Of a stretch of DNA of 64,000 nt, positions 55,745-64,000 are shown in pieces. How positions within the stretch are numbered: the stretch's first letter is position 1; every line of letters begins with the position of its first letter. Location of the stretch: positions 62,001 through 126,000 of the forward strand of contig NCCZ01000005.1 of assembly GCA_002279935.1 (NCBI GenBank). The letters run 5' to 3'. Source of the stretch: Hyphomicrobium sp. 12-62-95 (GTDB lineage: Bacteria; Pseudomonadota; Alphaproteobacteria; Rhizobiales; Hyphomicrobiaceae). Made by a program: the position numbers and the translations under genes. The notes beneath the pieces are model-generated. The model was not told the origin of the DNA. It saw only the letters and a program-made list of their open reading frames with translations, and searched no databases.

Positions 55745-57205
55745 ATGAACAAGCTCCTCACCGGGGGGATCGCCATCGCGGCGATCCTCGCCTCGACTGC
55801 GGCTGGCTATCGCTTTGGGGCTGGGAATTGGCCTCAACCGGGTGGTTGGTTGTCGCCACCACCCCAAGAAGCGGCCAGCAAGCCAGCAGCCGCGCAAAAG
55901 GAACGCCGCGTGCTGTACTGGAGGCATCCTGACAACGAGACGGATTTTGCCGCCGAGCCTAAGAAGACCGGCGATGGTCGTGAGTACGTCGCCGTCTATG
56001 ACGACGAGGAAGCAGATTTCGCACAAGCGAAATCGAAGGAGCCGACGCAAGCAACGGACGGCTCTGCGAAGAAGCTGCTCTATTACCGCAATCCCATGGG
56101 CCTGCCCGACACCTCTCCGGTACCGAAAAAAGACTGGATGGGGATGGATTATATCCCTGTCTACGAAGGCGAGGACGAGGATGACGGTACGGTAAAGGTC
56201 AGCGTCGCCAAGCTCCAGCGCTCTGGCGTTCGTAGAGAGCCAGCAACCATGCGACGCCTCGTGCGACCCATCCGGGCACCCGCCGTTGCCAAACCCGACG
56301 AGCGCTCACTGCTCACCGTCGCTTTGCGCGCCGACAGCTTCATCGAAACGCTCTACGTCAACGAAACCGGGCGTCACGTGAAGAAGGGCGAGCCGCTGTT
56401 TCGTATCTACAGCCCCGAGATGGTCAAGGTGCAAGTCGACTACCGGATCGCGACCAATGCATCGGGCGACCGCGAAGGAGAGGGAGCGCTGCAACGACTT
56501 TCCAACCTGCAGCTTCCAAAAGCCGTACTGGACGAGCTCAAGCGCACACGCGAGCCCGTGATCTCATTCGACTGGCCTTCGCCTGTTTCCGGCGTCGTCA
56601 TGCAGAAGCCGGCGATCGCAGGCATGATGATGAAAGCTGGCGACGAGATGATGCGCCTTGCCGATCTATCCTCGATCTGGGTCATCGCTGATGTCGCCGA
56701 GCAGGATATCGGTCAGGTTCAGGTGGGCTCGACGGCGAAAGTGAGCTTCCGCGCCTTTCCGGGCGAGGTCTTTACGGGCACGGTCACGTTTATCCTGCAC
56801 GAACTCGAGATGGCAACGCGCACGGCCAAGGTGCGTGTCGAAGTTGCCAATCCCGATCACCGCATCAAGCATGAGATGTTTGCCGACGTCGAAATCAATG
56901 CCGGCGAAGGCGAGGCCGAGCGTCTCGTCGTGCCCATCTCCGCTTTGATTGACAGCGGCAATCGCCAAGTCGTTCTGGTCGATCGCGGTGAAGGTCGATT
57001 TGAGCCACGTCCCGTGAAAGTGGGCCTGCGCGGCGACGGTTACGTGGAGATTCTGGATGGCCTCAAGTCTGGCGACAACGTCGTCGTTGCTGCAAACTTC
57101 CTGATTGATGCTGAAAGCAACCTGAAGGCTGCCCTCTCCGGTTTCACGTCTGGAGCTCAAGAAGCCGAACCGCCCGCAACAGCGGCAAGGGAGATGCAGC
57201 CATGA
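55745..57205 (+). CDS. cusB: CusB-like RND adaptor
   Basis: A 486-residue membrane-fusion protein with an N-terminal hydrophobic anchor, two heavy-metal-binding-domain-like segments (LYWRHPDNETDFAAEPKK and LYYRNPMGLPDTSPVPKK, ending MGMDYIPVY), then the CusB core: lipoyl halves around a short hairpin, beta-barrel (SIWVIADVAEQDIGQVQVG) and membrane-proximal domain. The first segment is a degenerate copy of the second. It links CusA to the outer membrane. It overlaps cusA by 4 bases. Confidence 0.9.
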   Translation: MNKLLTGGIAIAAILASTAAGYRFGAGNWPQPGGWLSPPPQEAASKPAAAQKERRVLYWRHPDNETDFAAEPKKTGDGREYVAVYDDEEADFAQAKSKEPTQATDGSAKKLLYYRNPMGLPDTSPVPKKDWMGMDYIPVYEGEDEDDGTVKVSVAKLQRSGVRREPATMRRLVRPIRAPAVAKPDERSLLTVALRADSFIETLYVNETGRHVKKGEPLFRIYSPEMVKVQVDYRIATNASGDREGEGALQRLSNLQLPKAVLDELKRTREPVISFDWPSPVSGVVMQKPAIAGMMMKAGDEMMRLADLSSIWVIADVAEQDIGQVQVGSTAKVSFRAFPGEVFTGTVTFILHELEMATRTAKVRVEVANPDHRIKHEMFADVEINAGEGEAERLVVPISALIDSGNRQVVLVDRGEGRFEPRPVKVGLRGDGYVEILDGLKSGDNVVVAANFLIDAESNLKAALSGFTSGAQEAEPPATAAREMQP

Positions 57206-60200
57206 TCGCCCGCATTATCCGCTGGTCGGCCACCAACCTGACACTGATCCTGATTGCGATGGTCTTTGTAACGGGCGCTGGCCTTTACGCACTCACCAAG
57301 GTGCCGCTCGACGCAATCCCGGACCTGTCCGACACCCAGGTCATCGTGTTCACCGAATTCCCAGGCCAAGCACCGCAGGTGATTGAGGATCAGGTCACCT
57401 TCCCGGTGTCCACCGCAATGCTGTCGGTGCCCCGCTCGAAGGTGGTGCGTGGCTTCTCCTTCTTCGGCGTCTCGTTTGTCTACGTCATCTTCGAGGAAGG
57501 CACCGACATCTACTGGGCGCGCAGCCGTGTTCTCGAATTTTTGTCGAGCGTTACGCGGACACTGCCTCAAGGGGTGGTACCGACGCTGGGGCCTGACGCG
57601 ACCGGTGTCGGCTGGGTTTACCAGTACGCCGTCATGGCAGAGAAGCGAAACCTTGCCGAGCTGCGCACCACCCAGGACTGGCAAGTGCGGTTTGCCGTTG
57701 CCAAGGCCGAGGGTGTGGCTGAAGTCGCCAGTGTCGGCGGTTTCGTGCGGCAGTACTCGGTGGTGGTCGATCCCCGCCGGCTGCGCGCCTTCGACATTCC
57801 GTTGTCGAAGGTCAGCAGCGCCATTCGCGAGTCCAACATGGATGTCGGCGGCCGGGTGGTCGAGTTGACCGAGACCGAGTTTATGGTGCGCGGTCGCGGC
57901 TATCTCAAGAGTATCGCGGATATTGAGAATATCGTGCTCAAGGCACAGGGGGGCACACCGGTGCTGATCAAGGATGTGGCCACCGTGGAACTCGCGCCCG
58001 ACGAGCGCCGGGGTGTCACTGAACTCAACGGCGAGGGCGAGGTCGTCTCCGGCATTGCCATCCAGCGTTACGGGCAGAATGCCCTGTCGGTAATCGCCAG
58101 TATCAAGGAGCGATTGGCCGAGATCACAGGCAGTCTGCCGGAAGGCACGTCCATCGTGCCAGTCTATGATCGCTCCGACCTTATTCATCGGGCGATTGCA
58201 ACGCTAAAGACGACGCTGATCGAGGAAAGCCTGATCGTCGCGCTCGTCTGCTTCGTGTTCCTACTCCATGCCCGTAGCGCGCTCGTTGCCATCATCACGC
58301 TGCCCCTTGGCATCCTAATCGCCTATATCTGCATGTGGGCACTGGGCATTTCATCGAACATCATGAGTCTCGGCGGGATCGCCATCGCCATCGGGGCCAT
58401 GATCGATGCCGCCATCGTCATGATCGAGAACGCCCATAAGCATTTGGAGCGTGCGCCTCCCGAAGCGTCCCGCACCGAAGTGCTGATTGAGGCGGCAAGC
58501 GAAGTCGGACCGTCGCTCTTCTTTTCGCTGCTCATCATCACGGTCTCCTTCCTGCCGATCTTTGCGTTGGAGGCTCAGGAAGGCTTGATGTTCAAGCCGC
58601 TCGCATGGACCAAAACCTTTGCAATGGCTGCTGCCGCGCTCCTGTCCATCACCGTGGTTCCCGCGCTCATGGTTTTGTTCGTGAGAGGCCGCATCATTCC
58701 GGAGCGCCGGAACCCGCTCAACCGTTTTCTGATCTGGCTCTATCGGCCGATCATTCGCGGGGTGCTCAAGGCCAAGGGACTGACGATCGCGGTTGCACTG
58801 CTCGTTCTGGCCGGCAGCGTCTGGCCCGCGACAAAGTTGGGCTCCGAGTTCATGCCAAGCCTCAACGAAGGCACGATTATGTACATGCCGACAACACTGC
58901 CCGGACTATCCATCACCAAGTCGGCGGAACTGCTGCAAACCCAAAATCGGATCATCAAGACAATTCCCGAGGTGGAAAGCGTTTTTGGCAAGGCAGGGCG
59001 GGCCGTGACCGCGACGGATCCCGCGCCGACCGAGATGTTCGAGACGATCATCAACCTGAAGCCTGAGACGGACTGGCGTCCCGGCGTCACTGTCGACAGC
59101 CTGATCCAGGAGATGGACAAGGCGCTCCAGTTCCCCGGCGTCTCCAATGCCTGGACGATGCCGATCAAGGCACGGATCGATATGCTGGCAACCGGCATCC
59201 GCACACCCGTCGGGGTCAAAGTCATCGGGCAAGACCTCGCCGTTATCGAAAAGCTCGCGCGCGAGATCGAGACGGCGATCAAGACGGTGCCCGGCACATC
59301 GAGTGCCTTCGCAGAACGCATCATCGGGGGCTACTATCTCGACATCGAGCCGAATCGCAGCGAACTGGCCCGCTATGGCCTGATGATGGGCGACGTGCAG
59401 CAGGTTGTGTCGTCGGCTCTCGGTGCCGAAACGGTGACCACGACCGTGGAGGGCCGCGAGCGATACGGCGTCTCGGTGCGCTATCCGCGCGATGTGCGCT
59501 CGGACCCGCAGGCCATTGCGCGCGAGGTGCTCGTCCCGCTTCCTAATGGCGCCTCGATCCCGCTGGGTCAGGTCGCGAAGATCTCGCTCGTGCGCGGGCC
59601 GGGTTCCATCCGAACCGAGAATGCGCAGCTCGCCGCCTATATCTTCGTCGACGCCCGCGAACGCGATCTCGGCAGCTACGTCGCCGATGCCAAAAAGGCT
59701 GTGGCGGCCTCGGTGACATTCCCACCCGGCTACTATGCTGTCTGGAGCGGTCAGTTTGAATTCTACGAGCGGGCCAAGAAGCGTCTCGCGGTCGTCGTGC
59801 CACTCACGCTCTTGATTATCTTCTTGCTCCTCTACCTCAACTTCCGCCGCATGACTGAGACCTTAATCGTCATGCTCTCGCTTCCCTTCGCGCTCGTGGG
59901 TGGCCTCTGGCTGATGTGGTGGATGGGCTTCAACTTGTCCGTTGCCGTCGCCGTCGGATTCATCGCGCTCGCCGGCGTGGCTGCAGAGACGGGAGTTATT
60001 ATGCTCATTTATCTCGACCATGCGTGGGAGGATCAGAAGCGCAAAGCCGTAGCAGATGGCCGTACCGTCACACGGGCCGATCTGACCGCCGCGATCATGG
60101 AAGGCGCCGTCGAGCGTGTGCGCCCGAAGATGATGACCGTGATCGCCATCATGGCGGGCCTCGTGCCGATTCTGTGGAGTCACGGCACGGGCTCGGAGGT

Positions 60201-60360
60201 GATGCAGCGCATTGCGGTACCGATGATCGGCGGTATGGTGTCATCAACCGTTTTAACGCTGGTCGTCATCCCGGCAATTTATGCCATAGTCAAAGGGCTC
60301 GAACTCGGCTCGAGCAATGCGAAACCGCTTGGCCAGAGGAGGGCCCTTCAGAACGCGTGA
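57202..60360 (+). CDS. cusA: Cu(I)/Ag(I) RND efflux pump CusA
   Basis: A 1052-residue HME-RND pump of the Cus type. Segment 4 has AIGAMIDAAIVMIENAHKHL, as in E. coli CusA. The Met residues that bind copper in the periplasmic cleft are present: NEGTIMYMPTTLPG, DPAPTEMFETIINL and MPIKARIDMLATG. It expels Cu(I) and Ag(I) from periplasm and cytosol with CusB and an outer-membrane channel, for which the TolC-like lipoprotein at 14362 is a candidate. No cusC gene follows; the operon ends here. Confidence 0.94.
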   Translation: MIARIIRWSATNLTLILIAMVFVTGAGLYALTKVPLDAIPDLSDTQVIVFTEFPGQAPQVIEDQVTFPVSTAMLSVPRSKVVRGFSFFGVSFVYVIFEEGTDIYWARSRVLEFLSSVTRTLPQGVVPTLGPDATGVGWVYQYAVMAEKRNLAELRTTQDWQVRFAVAKAEGVAEVASVGGFVRQYSVVVDPRRLRAFDIPLSKVSSAIRESNMDVGGRVVELTETEFMVRGRGYLKSIADIENIVLKAQGGTPVLIKDVATVELAPDERRGVTELNGEGEVVSGIAIQRYGQNALSVIASIKERLAEITGSLPEGTSIVPVYDRSDLIHRAIATLKTTLIEESLIVALVCFVFLLHARSALVAIITLPLGILIAYICMWALGISSNIMSLGGIAIAIGAMIDAAIVMIENAHKHLERAPPEASRTEVLIEAASEVGPSLFFSLLIITVSFLPIFALEAQEGLMFKPLAWTKTFAMAAAALLSITVVPALMVLFVRGRIIPERRNPLNRFLIWLYRPIIRGVLKAKGLTIAVALLVLAGSVWPATKLGSEFMPSLNEGTIMYMPTTLPGLSITKSAELLQTQNRIIKTIPEVESVFGKAGRAVTATDPAPTEMFETIINLKPETDWRPGVTVDSLIQEMDKALQFPGVSNAWTMPIKARIDMLATGIRTPVGVKVIGQDLAVIEKLAREIETAIKTVPGTSSAFAERIIGGYYLDIEPNRSELARYGLMMGDVQQVVSSALGAETVTTTVEGRERYGVSVRYPRDVRSDPQAIAREVLVPLPNGASIPLGQVAKISLVRGPGSIRTENAQLAAYIFVDARERDLGSYVADAKKAVAASVTFPPGYYAVWSGQFEFYERAKKRLAVVVPLTLLIIFLLLYLNFRRMTETLIVMLSLPFALVGGLWLMWWMGFNLSVAVAVGFIALAGVAAETGVIMLIYLDHAWEDQKRKAVADGRTVTRADLTAAIMEGAVERVRPKMMTVIAIMAGLVPILWSHGTGSEVMQRIAVPMIGGMVSSTVLTLVVIPAIYAIVKGLELGSSNAKPLGQRRALQNA

Positions 60361-60428
60361 TCGTCAAGATACCGTTTCGCGCCAATAGGAGAATCGTTCG
60401 CGGGTTGCGCCACTGCCGAATACTGGCG

Positions 60429-60641
60429 CTAGCGCTGAACCCAAACTGTTTCAGTGTTCTGTTGCCAGCCCGCCCGGTCGAGCAGGGGACGATCGTCCTC
60501 CTGGACGGGCAGACCGAGGCACAAATAGGCGACGAACGTCCATTCAACCGGAACGGCGAGGAGGCGGTGGATGTGATGCGGCGATAGAATGGAGACCATC
60601 ACCATCCCGACATTCTCCGCACGCGCTGTAAGCCAAGCGGT
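60429..60641 (-). pseudogene. 3' fragment of bluB (5,6-dimethylbenzimidazole synthase)
   Basis: Minus-strand frame from about 60641 to TAG 60429-60431 encodes WLTARAENVGMVMVSIL, then PVEWTFVAYLCLGLPVQ and LLDRAGWQ, which match the C-terminal part of BluB, the enzyme that makes the lower ligand of vitamin B12 from flavin. About 70 codons remain; a TAA lies just upstream and no start exists. It sits between cusA and the right umuDC repeat, at the end of the island. Confidence 0.75.
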
Positions 60642-60668
60642 TTATCTGGAGGGTTATCGTTGGGTGTT

Positions 60669-61934
60669 CTATCCTGCGGCAATCAACGCGGACCACGACG
60701 TTGTATAGTTTGGTGACTTCTGATCGCTCCGCATTTGCCAGCCTCGCTGCACGCCGCTCGCGGCGAACTGCACCGTCCGGCGGCCATGCCGGCGATTGAT
60801 CGTGTCGATCGCGCTCAGAAGGCTCTGACGCTCCGGCGTATCGGGTGATCCCCATAACGCGCCTTGTGTCTCGGCTTGCGGGATGAGATCAAGCAGAATG
60901 ATGCCAGCTTTTTTGTACCGAAACCCTGGCTTGTAGAGCACACGTAAAATCTCATTGCCGGAACGGAGGAGGGAGGCTGTGTCGGCGGTGGCGACCGGCA
61001 GGGCCAATCCTGCGCTTGGGCTGTATTGCGGCTCTTCAGGCCGAAAGCGGTTGGTGTGGAGGAAGACGGTGACGTAGCCGGCGGCAAGCCCGTTGCGACG
61101 TAGTTTTTCTGCGGCCCGTTCGATATAGGCGCTCAAGGCCTCAGAGAGCTCGCTGAGCGTGGTCACGGGCCGGCCAAAGGAGCGGGAGACGCAGATCGAT
61201 TGCTTGGGCGGCGGGGCTAATTCCAGCCCATGGCACGGGATGCCCCGGAGCTCTAGAACCAGCCGCTCTAGCACCACGCCAAAGCTGCGGCGAATGACTT
61301 TGGGATCGCTCTGGCGCAGCTGCAGGGGATCGCGAATGCCGAGCGCCTTGAGCTTCTCCGCCGTGCGCCGGGCAATCCCCCAGATGTCTTCCAGTTCAAT
61401 GGCGGCAAGGGCCTTCGTCTGCGCCTCTTGCTCCATGAGGATGCACAGGCCATTGCAGGCGGGGGTTTTCTTGGCGGTGCGGTTCGCCACCTTGGCCAGC
61501 GTCTTGGTCGGGCCAATCCCAACAGAGACCGGGATCCCCGTCCATTGCTGGGTTTTGGCCCGCAGGGACTGCGTGTGGCCCTCCAAACGGTTCTCAAAGC
61601 CTGCGAGACCCAGAAAGGCCTCATCGATCGAATAGACCTCGAGCAGGGGGGTGAAGTGGGAGAGCACTTCCATCACCCGCGCGCTCATATCGCCGTAGAG
61701 CGTGTAGTTGGAGGACCGCACAATCAGCTCTCGCGTCTTGATCCGCTCCTTGCACAGATGCCAAGGCTCGCCCATGGCAATCCCGAGCGCCTTGGCCTCG
61801 TTCGAGCGGGCAATCACACAGCCATCATTATTGGAGAGCACCACAATCGGCTTGCCGCGCAGCCGTGGATCAAATACGCGCTCGCAAGAAGCGTAGAAAT
61901 TGTTGCAATCGACGAGAGCGATGGGCGTACTCAT
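60669..61934 (-). CDS. umuC: Translesion DNA polymerase V subunit UmuC (right copy)
   Basis: A complete 421-residue Y-family polymerase with [16 protein letters not shown] and [12 protein letters not shown], co-transcribed with umuD (4-base overlap). Its operon has a good LexA box (62389-62403), so it should be induced by DNA damage. Relative to the left copy it differs at scattered residues and the last few. Plasmids often carry such cassettes (RumAB, ImpAB, MucAB) to raise mutation and survival after damage. Confidence 0.94.
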   Translation of the reverse strand: MSTPIALVDCNNFYASCERVFDPRLRGKPIVVLSNNDGCVIARSNEAKALGIAMGEPWHLCKERIKTRELIVRSSNYTLYGDMSARVMEVLSHFTPLLEVYSIDEAFLGLAGFENRLEGHTQSLRAKTQQWTGIPVSVGIGPTKTLAKVANRTAKKTPACNGLCILMEQEAQTKALAAIELEDIWGIARRTAEKLKALGIRDPLQLRQSDPKVIRRSFGVVLERLVLELRGIPCHGLELAPPPKQSICVSRSFGRPVTTLSELSEALSAYIERAAEKLRRNGLAAGYVTVFLHTNRFRPEEPQYSPSAGLALPVATADTASLLRSGNEILRVLYKPGFRYKKAGIILLDLIPQAETQGALWGSPDTPERQSLLSAIDTINRRHGRRTVQFAASGVQRGWQMRSDQKSPNYTTSWSALIAAG

Positions 61935-62324
61935 GCGCCCAGCATCCGAATGGCATGCCGCACCACGCCCCAGATCTCGAACTGGCTGGCCTCATTGATC
62001 TCAACAGGCTTGTAGGCGGGGTTGGCCGCTTCCAGCCAGACGCGCTCGCCTTTGCGGCGCAGGATTTTGATAGTGAAAGCGCCCTCAAGCACAGCCAGGA
62101 TCACCGAGCCGTTCTGCGCGGTCAGCGCCCTGTCGATGACGGCGATATCACCGGGGAATATCCCTAGCCCAATCATGCTCTCACCGCTCACGCGCACAGC
62201 AAACGTCGCCGCCGGATGCGCGATCAGCAGCTCATTAAAATCGAGCGGCCGGTCCAGATAATCCTCGGCGGGCGAGGGAAACCCCGCCGGCACCGGACAT
62301 TGGTACACGGGTACGCGTTGATGC
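60700..62324. repeat. Right umuDC direct repeat (partner 5883-7507)
   Basis: 1625 bases, same length and orientation as the left copy, from GTTGTATAGTT to TTGATGC. Beyond 62324 the right copy continues into the original umuD start, LexA box and antitoxin gene, while the left copy jumps to sequence matching 62683 onward. Confidence 0.85.
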
Positions 62325-62374
62325 TTGCGCGCTTCGCAGAGAAGCGGCGCTTTGGTTTCCGGTGTTGGTGGCAT
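61931..62374 (-). CDS. umuD: UmuD-type S24 peptidase (right copy)
   Basis: A 147-residue UmuD with self-cleavage site [13 protein letters not shown], catalytic Ser ([10 protein letters not shown]) and Lys (FTIKILRR). ATG 62374 is chosen over the TTG at 62422 because the LexA box at 62389-62403 would fall inside the longer frame. Processed UmuD' joins UmuC as polymerase V. The N-terminus ([20 protein letters not shown]) is the original form that the left copy has lost. Confidence 0.9.
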   Translation of the reverse strand: MPPTPETKAPLLCEARKHQRVPVYQCPVPAGFPSPAEDYLDRPLDFNELLIAHPAATFAVRVSGESMIGLGIFPGDIAVIDRALTAQNGSVILAVLEGAFTIKILRRKGERVWLEAANPAYKPVEINEASQFEIWGVVRHAIRMLGA

Positions 62375-62388
62375 GGCCCCGCCTTTTT

Positions 62389-62403
62389 GTTCATCTTTTG
62401 TTC
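62389..62403 (-). promoter_or_regulatory. LexA box (GTTC-N7-GTTC) of umuDC
   Basis: GTTCATCTTTTGTTC fits the alphaproteobacterial LexA operator exactly. It lies 15 bases upstream of the umuD ATG on the minus strand, so it overlaps the promoter or leader and should bring the operon under SOS control. No such site is left at the other umuDC copy. Confidence 0.85.
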
Positions 62404-62472
62404 TTTCTGTTAGGAAAGTCAAGAGCTTTTAACACGCTCTCTGAACAGGTTCCCGCGCCGGCCCGAGTCCCC

Positions 62473-62517
62473 ATCAGTATTATATTGATAAATGAGATAC
62501 TATATGTTTATACTGAT
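62473..62517 (+). promoter_or_regulatory. Promoter and operator dyad of the toxin-antitoxin operon
   Basis: TTGATA (62485-62490), an 18-base spacer and TATACT (62509-62514) form a good promoter. The 8-base arms ATCAGTAT (62473-62480) and ATACTGAT (62510-62517) flank it and would suit autorepression by the ribbon-helix-helix antitoxin. Confidence 0.55.
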
Positions 62518-62551
62518 ATATGTTTATGTGCTTTAAATAAGGAATATTATT

Positions 62552-62785
62552 ATGCGTTGGTCCATTGTTATAGGCGACGACACCGATCAAGCCCTCAGGG
62601 CATTTTTAGGTCGCCAAGGCGGACGCAAAGGGTCTCTCTCGAAATTCGTGGAGCAGGCCGTCCGGGACAAAATCTTCTTTGACACAATCGAGCGCGTCAA
62701 AGGTAACACAGACCAACTCTCTGACACGGACACCCAGCAATTGATTGGGGAAGCTTTAGCGTGGGCCCGTGAAGATCGTTCTTGA
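62552..62785 (+). CDS. Ribbon-helix-helix (CopG-like) antitoxin
   Basis: A 77-residue protein with an N-terminal ribbon-helix-helix pattern (RWSIVIGDDTDQALRAFLG, then KGSLSKFVEQAVRDKI) and a C-terminal toxin-binding tail ([14 protein letters not shown]). It overlaps the PIN toxin gene by 17 bases. It should neutralise the toxin and repress the operon. AATAAGG stands upstream of the ATG. A fragment of this gene lies at 7511-7642. Confidence 0.82.
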   Translation: MRWSIVIGDDTDQALRAFLGRQGGRKGSLSKFVEQAVRDKIFFDTIERVKGNTDQLSDTDTQQLIGEALAWAREDRS

Positions 62786-63194
62786 TACCAATATTCTCGT
62801 GAGCGCTCTCATTAGCCGGAGCGCGCCGCCGCACCAAATTTTTGAAGCCTGGAAACGCGACGCCTTTGAGCTCTACTCATGCGAAGGACAACTCATCGAG
62901 CTCCGCCGAGTCCTGAACTACCCAAAGCTCAAGCCATATCTCAATTCTGACGACGCTGCTTTGATGGTGGATGAACTGACCCTGCGAGCGCAGCTCGTAA
63001 GGCCTCGCATCGTATCCTTCTCACAGGATCCGGATGACAACGTGATCATCGGCTGCGCTTTGGCCGCGTCCGCCGACTTTCTCGTGACCGGTGACAAGCG
63101 TGACATTCTGATGCTTGGAACTATTGAAACGCTCCGATGCGTCACTGCCCGAGATCTGGCAGAACGACTTGGCTCCACCAAACTCTGTCACTGA
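62769..63194 (+). CDS. PIN-domain toxin (COG1569 type)
   Basis: A 141-residue PIN-domain ribonuclease. The acidic active-site residues are seen: Asp in VLDTNILVSAL, Glu in LIELRRVL, Asp in SQDPDDNVIIGCALAASADF and Asp in LVTGDKRDI. GTG 62769 starts it within the antitoxin gene. Such toxins cleave RNA and stabilise the replicon by killing or arresting cells that lose it. Confidence 0.87.
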   Translation: MKIVLDTNILVSALISRSAPPHQIFEAWKRDAFELYSCEGQLIELRRVLNYPKLKPYLNSDDAALMVDELTLRAQLVRPRIVSFSQDPDDNVIIGCALAASADFLVTGDKRDILMLGTIETLRCVTARDLAERLGSTKLCH

Positions 63195-63206
63195 ATGGCA
63201 CACCAA

Positions 63207-63259
63207 ACACGTGTGATCATGCAGCTCAATAAACGTGTGATGGTTCAGGCACCACACGT
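63207..63259. promoter_or_regulatory. ACGTGTG repeats upstream of the repeat-protein gene
   Basis: ACACGTGT (63207-63214), ACGTGTGATGGT (63233-63244) and ACCACACGT (63251-63259); the last two form an inverted repeat around TCAGGC. The site lies between the toxin stop and the next gene, and may be an operator or a weak terminator. Confidence 0.3.
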
Positions 63260-63304
63260 CTAATATTTTGATTTTATTATTAAGCCGGTTATCATGGAGC
63301 CACT

Positions 63305-64000
63305 ATGGCTCTTCCACCAACAGGCGAAACCTGGTCTTCCCGTTTTATCACTGCCATCGGCCCAGAGGCCGAGAGCGATCATCGCACCGGGGATCTGGCA
63401 ACGCTCTGGGACAAGGACAAACGGCTTCTCACGTCACTCCCCGAGACCTGTGCGACCAATCTCACAATTCTGGCTCGCTTGCTGGGGCTCTCCATGGCAG
63501 ACACGCTCAAGCTGGCACTGCGATCGCCTGCCCTCTTTTATCAAAAGCCAGAGACGGTCTATGGCAACAGCGTACGCACGGCCCAAGCCCTCGCCTTAAC
63601 GCAGCCGCTGTTTCTGAAAATGGCGCGCACCCAACCTCAAATCTTGGGGCGCGACCCGAAGTCGATCATAAAGCTCATTCGCGCCTATGCCGCCATGCTC
63701 GACATCCCGATCGCCCGGGTGTCTCAGCTCGCGATCAAACAGCCGAGCCTGCTCAACCAAAACGCTGAGAGCGTGAATTCGCGGCTGACAAAATCCGCCG
63801 CCGTTCTTTCACTCTCCCGTGGGGCTTTTATAGAGCTCGCGCTCAAGCATCCCACTTTGCTCGTGAGACGGCCAGAAGGGTTTGAAGATTTTATCACCGC
63901 GTTTGAACAGCGTTTGTTCCTCACCCGGGAGCAGATTTTGCGGGCTATTCGCCGCCAGCCGCAAATTCTATCGATGCTCCCGCAAACCTTGATTGAAAAT
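63305..64000 (+). CDS. Helical-repeat protein with 36-residue units (mTERF-like), 3' end outside window
   Basis: The first 232 codons of a protein that runs off the window. After an N-terminal region of about 40 residues, five repeats of exactly 36 residues follow each other (one partial at the start, four complete, one begun at the end), such as LKLALRSPALFYQKP, LKMARTQPQILGRDP, SQLAIKQPSLLNQNA and IELALKHPTLLVRRP. Unit: Ala at 4, Pro at 8, Leu/Ile at 10, Pro/Ala-Glu near 15-16, Leu at 29 and 31. The pattern P-x-LL ... L-x-L resembles mTERF nucleic-acid-binding repeats of eukaryotic organelles, and less so TALE-type repeats. No function is known. Confidence 0.8.
   Translation, partial: MALPPTGETWSSRFITAIGPEAESDHRTGDLATLWDKDKRLLTSLPETCATNLTILARLLGLSMADTLKLALRSPALFYQKPETVYGNSVRTAQALALTQPLFLKMARTQPQILGRDPKSIIKLIRAYAAMLDIPIARVSQLAIKQPSLLNQNAESVNSRLTKSAAVLSLSRGAFIELALKHPTLLVRRPEGFEDFITAFEQRLFLTREQILRAIRRQPQILSMLPQTLIEN

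Noticed and set aside
63207..63259. ACGTGTG repeats as replication iterons or a CRISPR-like array
   Set aside because: Only three copies with uneven spacing and mixed orientation; at most an operator or hairpin.
63305..64000. TALE or Bat-type DNA-binding repeats
   Set aside because: Repeat length is 36, there is no position with the NG/HD/NI-type residue pair, and the P-x-LL core fits mTERF-like repeats better.

Overview
The window looks like a piece of an alphaproteobacterial accessory replicon or large integrated element, most probably from the order Hyphomicrobiales (Rhizobiales). The evidence is the protein families (COG4705, DUF3141, DUF6629, a FabI-Pta-AckA cluster, a LuxR/LuxI/PhyH module) and an alphaproteobacterial LexA box of the form GTTC-N7-GTTC. 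The assignment rests on recognising families by eye; no database search was run.

Layout. 0-7.6 kb is backbone: the end of a LuxR regulator, an acyl-homoserine-lactone synthase with two co-transcribed genes (one a PhyH-type dioxygenase), a complete DnaB helicase, a membrane protein, a secreted nuclease, and a first umuDC cassette. 7.6-60.6 kb is a heavy-metal (mainly copper) island. 60.7-64 kb is backbone again: a second umuDC cassette, a CopG/PIN toxin-antitoxin pair, and the start of a protein built from 36-residue helical repeats. The two umuDC segments are direct repeats of equal length (5883-7507 and 60700-62324) that bracket the island. The left copy carries a deletion of roughly 357 bp that removed its LexA box and joined umuD to the tail of the antitoxin gene.

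The island in order: a histidine kinase/response regulator pair with a COG4705 pseudogene between them; CusF-like, cupredoxin, DUF305, multicopper oxidase and TolC-like genes for periplasmic copper handling; IS3/IS66 debris; a YbhGFSR-like ABC exporter; PPK2 polyphosphate kinase; an MFS exporter and a P1B ATPase with a CPD (not CPC) motif; small membrane and His/Cys-rich proteins; a metabolic block (FabI, Pta, AckA, cyclopropane-fatty-acid synthase-like, DUF3141); a MerR regulator with the copper-type Cys pair; an ATP-grasp protein, a membrane protein and a YHS-domain CopA under a CsoR regulator; and two HME-RND efflux systems, the second with the CusA methionines and the first without them.

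How the genes fit together (inference): cytosolic Cu(I) is pumped out by CopA and the CPD ATPase under CsoR and MerR control. Periplasmic copper is bound by CusF-like, cupredoxin and DUF305 proteins, oxidised by the multicopper oxidase, and expelled through CusBA and a TolC-family channel. Four copies of a shared motif close to TTGCG(C)GATTGTT lie upstream of the minus-strand copper genes and may be the binding sites of the local response regulator. Several genes are decayed (COG4705 protein, a nuclease-like gene, a bluB fragment, IS elements), as expected of an island assembled by repeated transfer.
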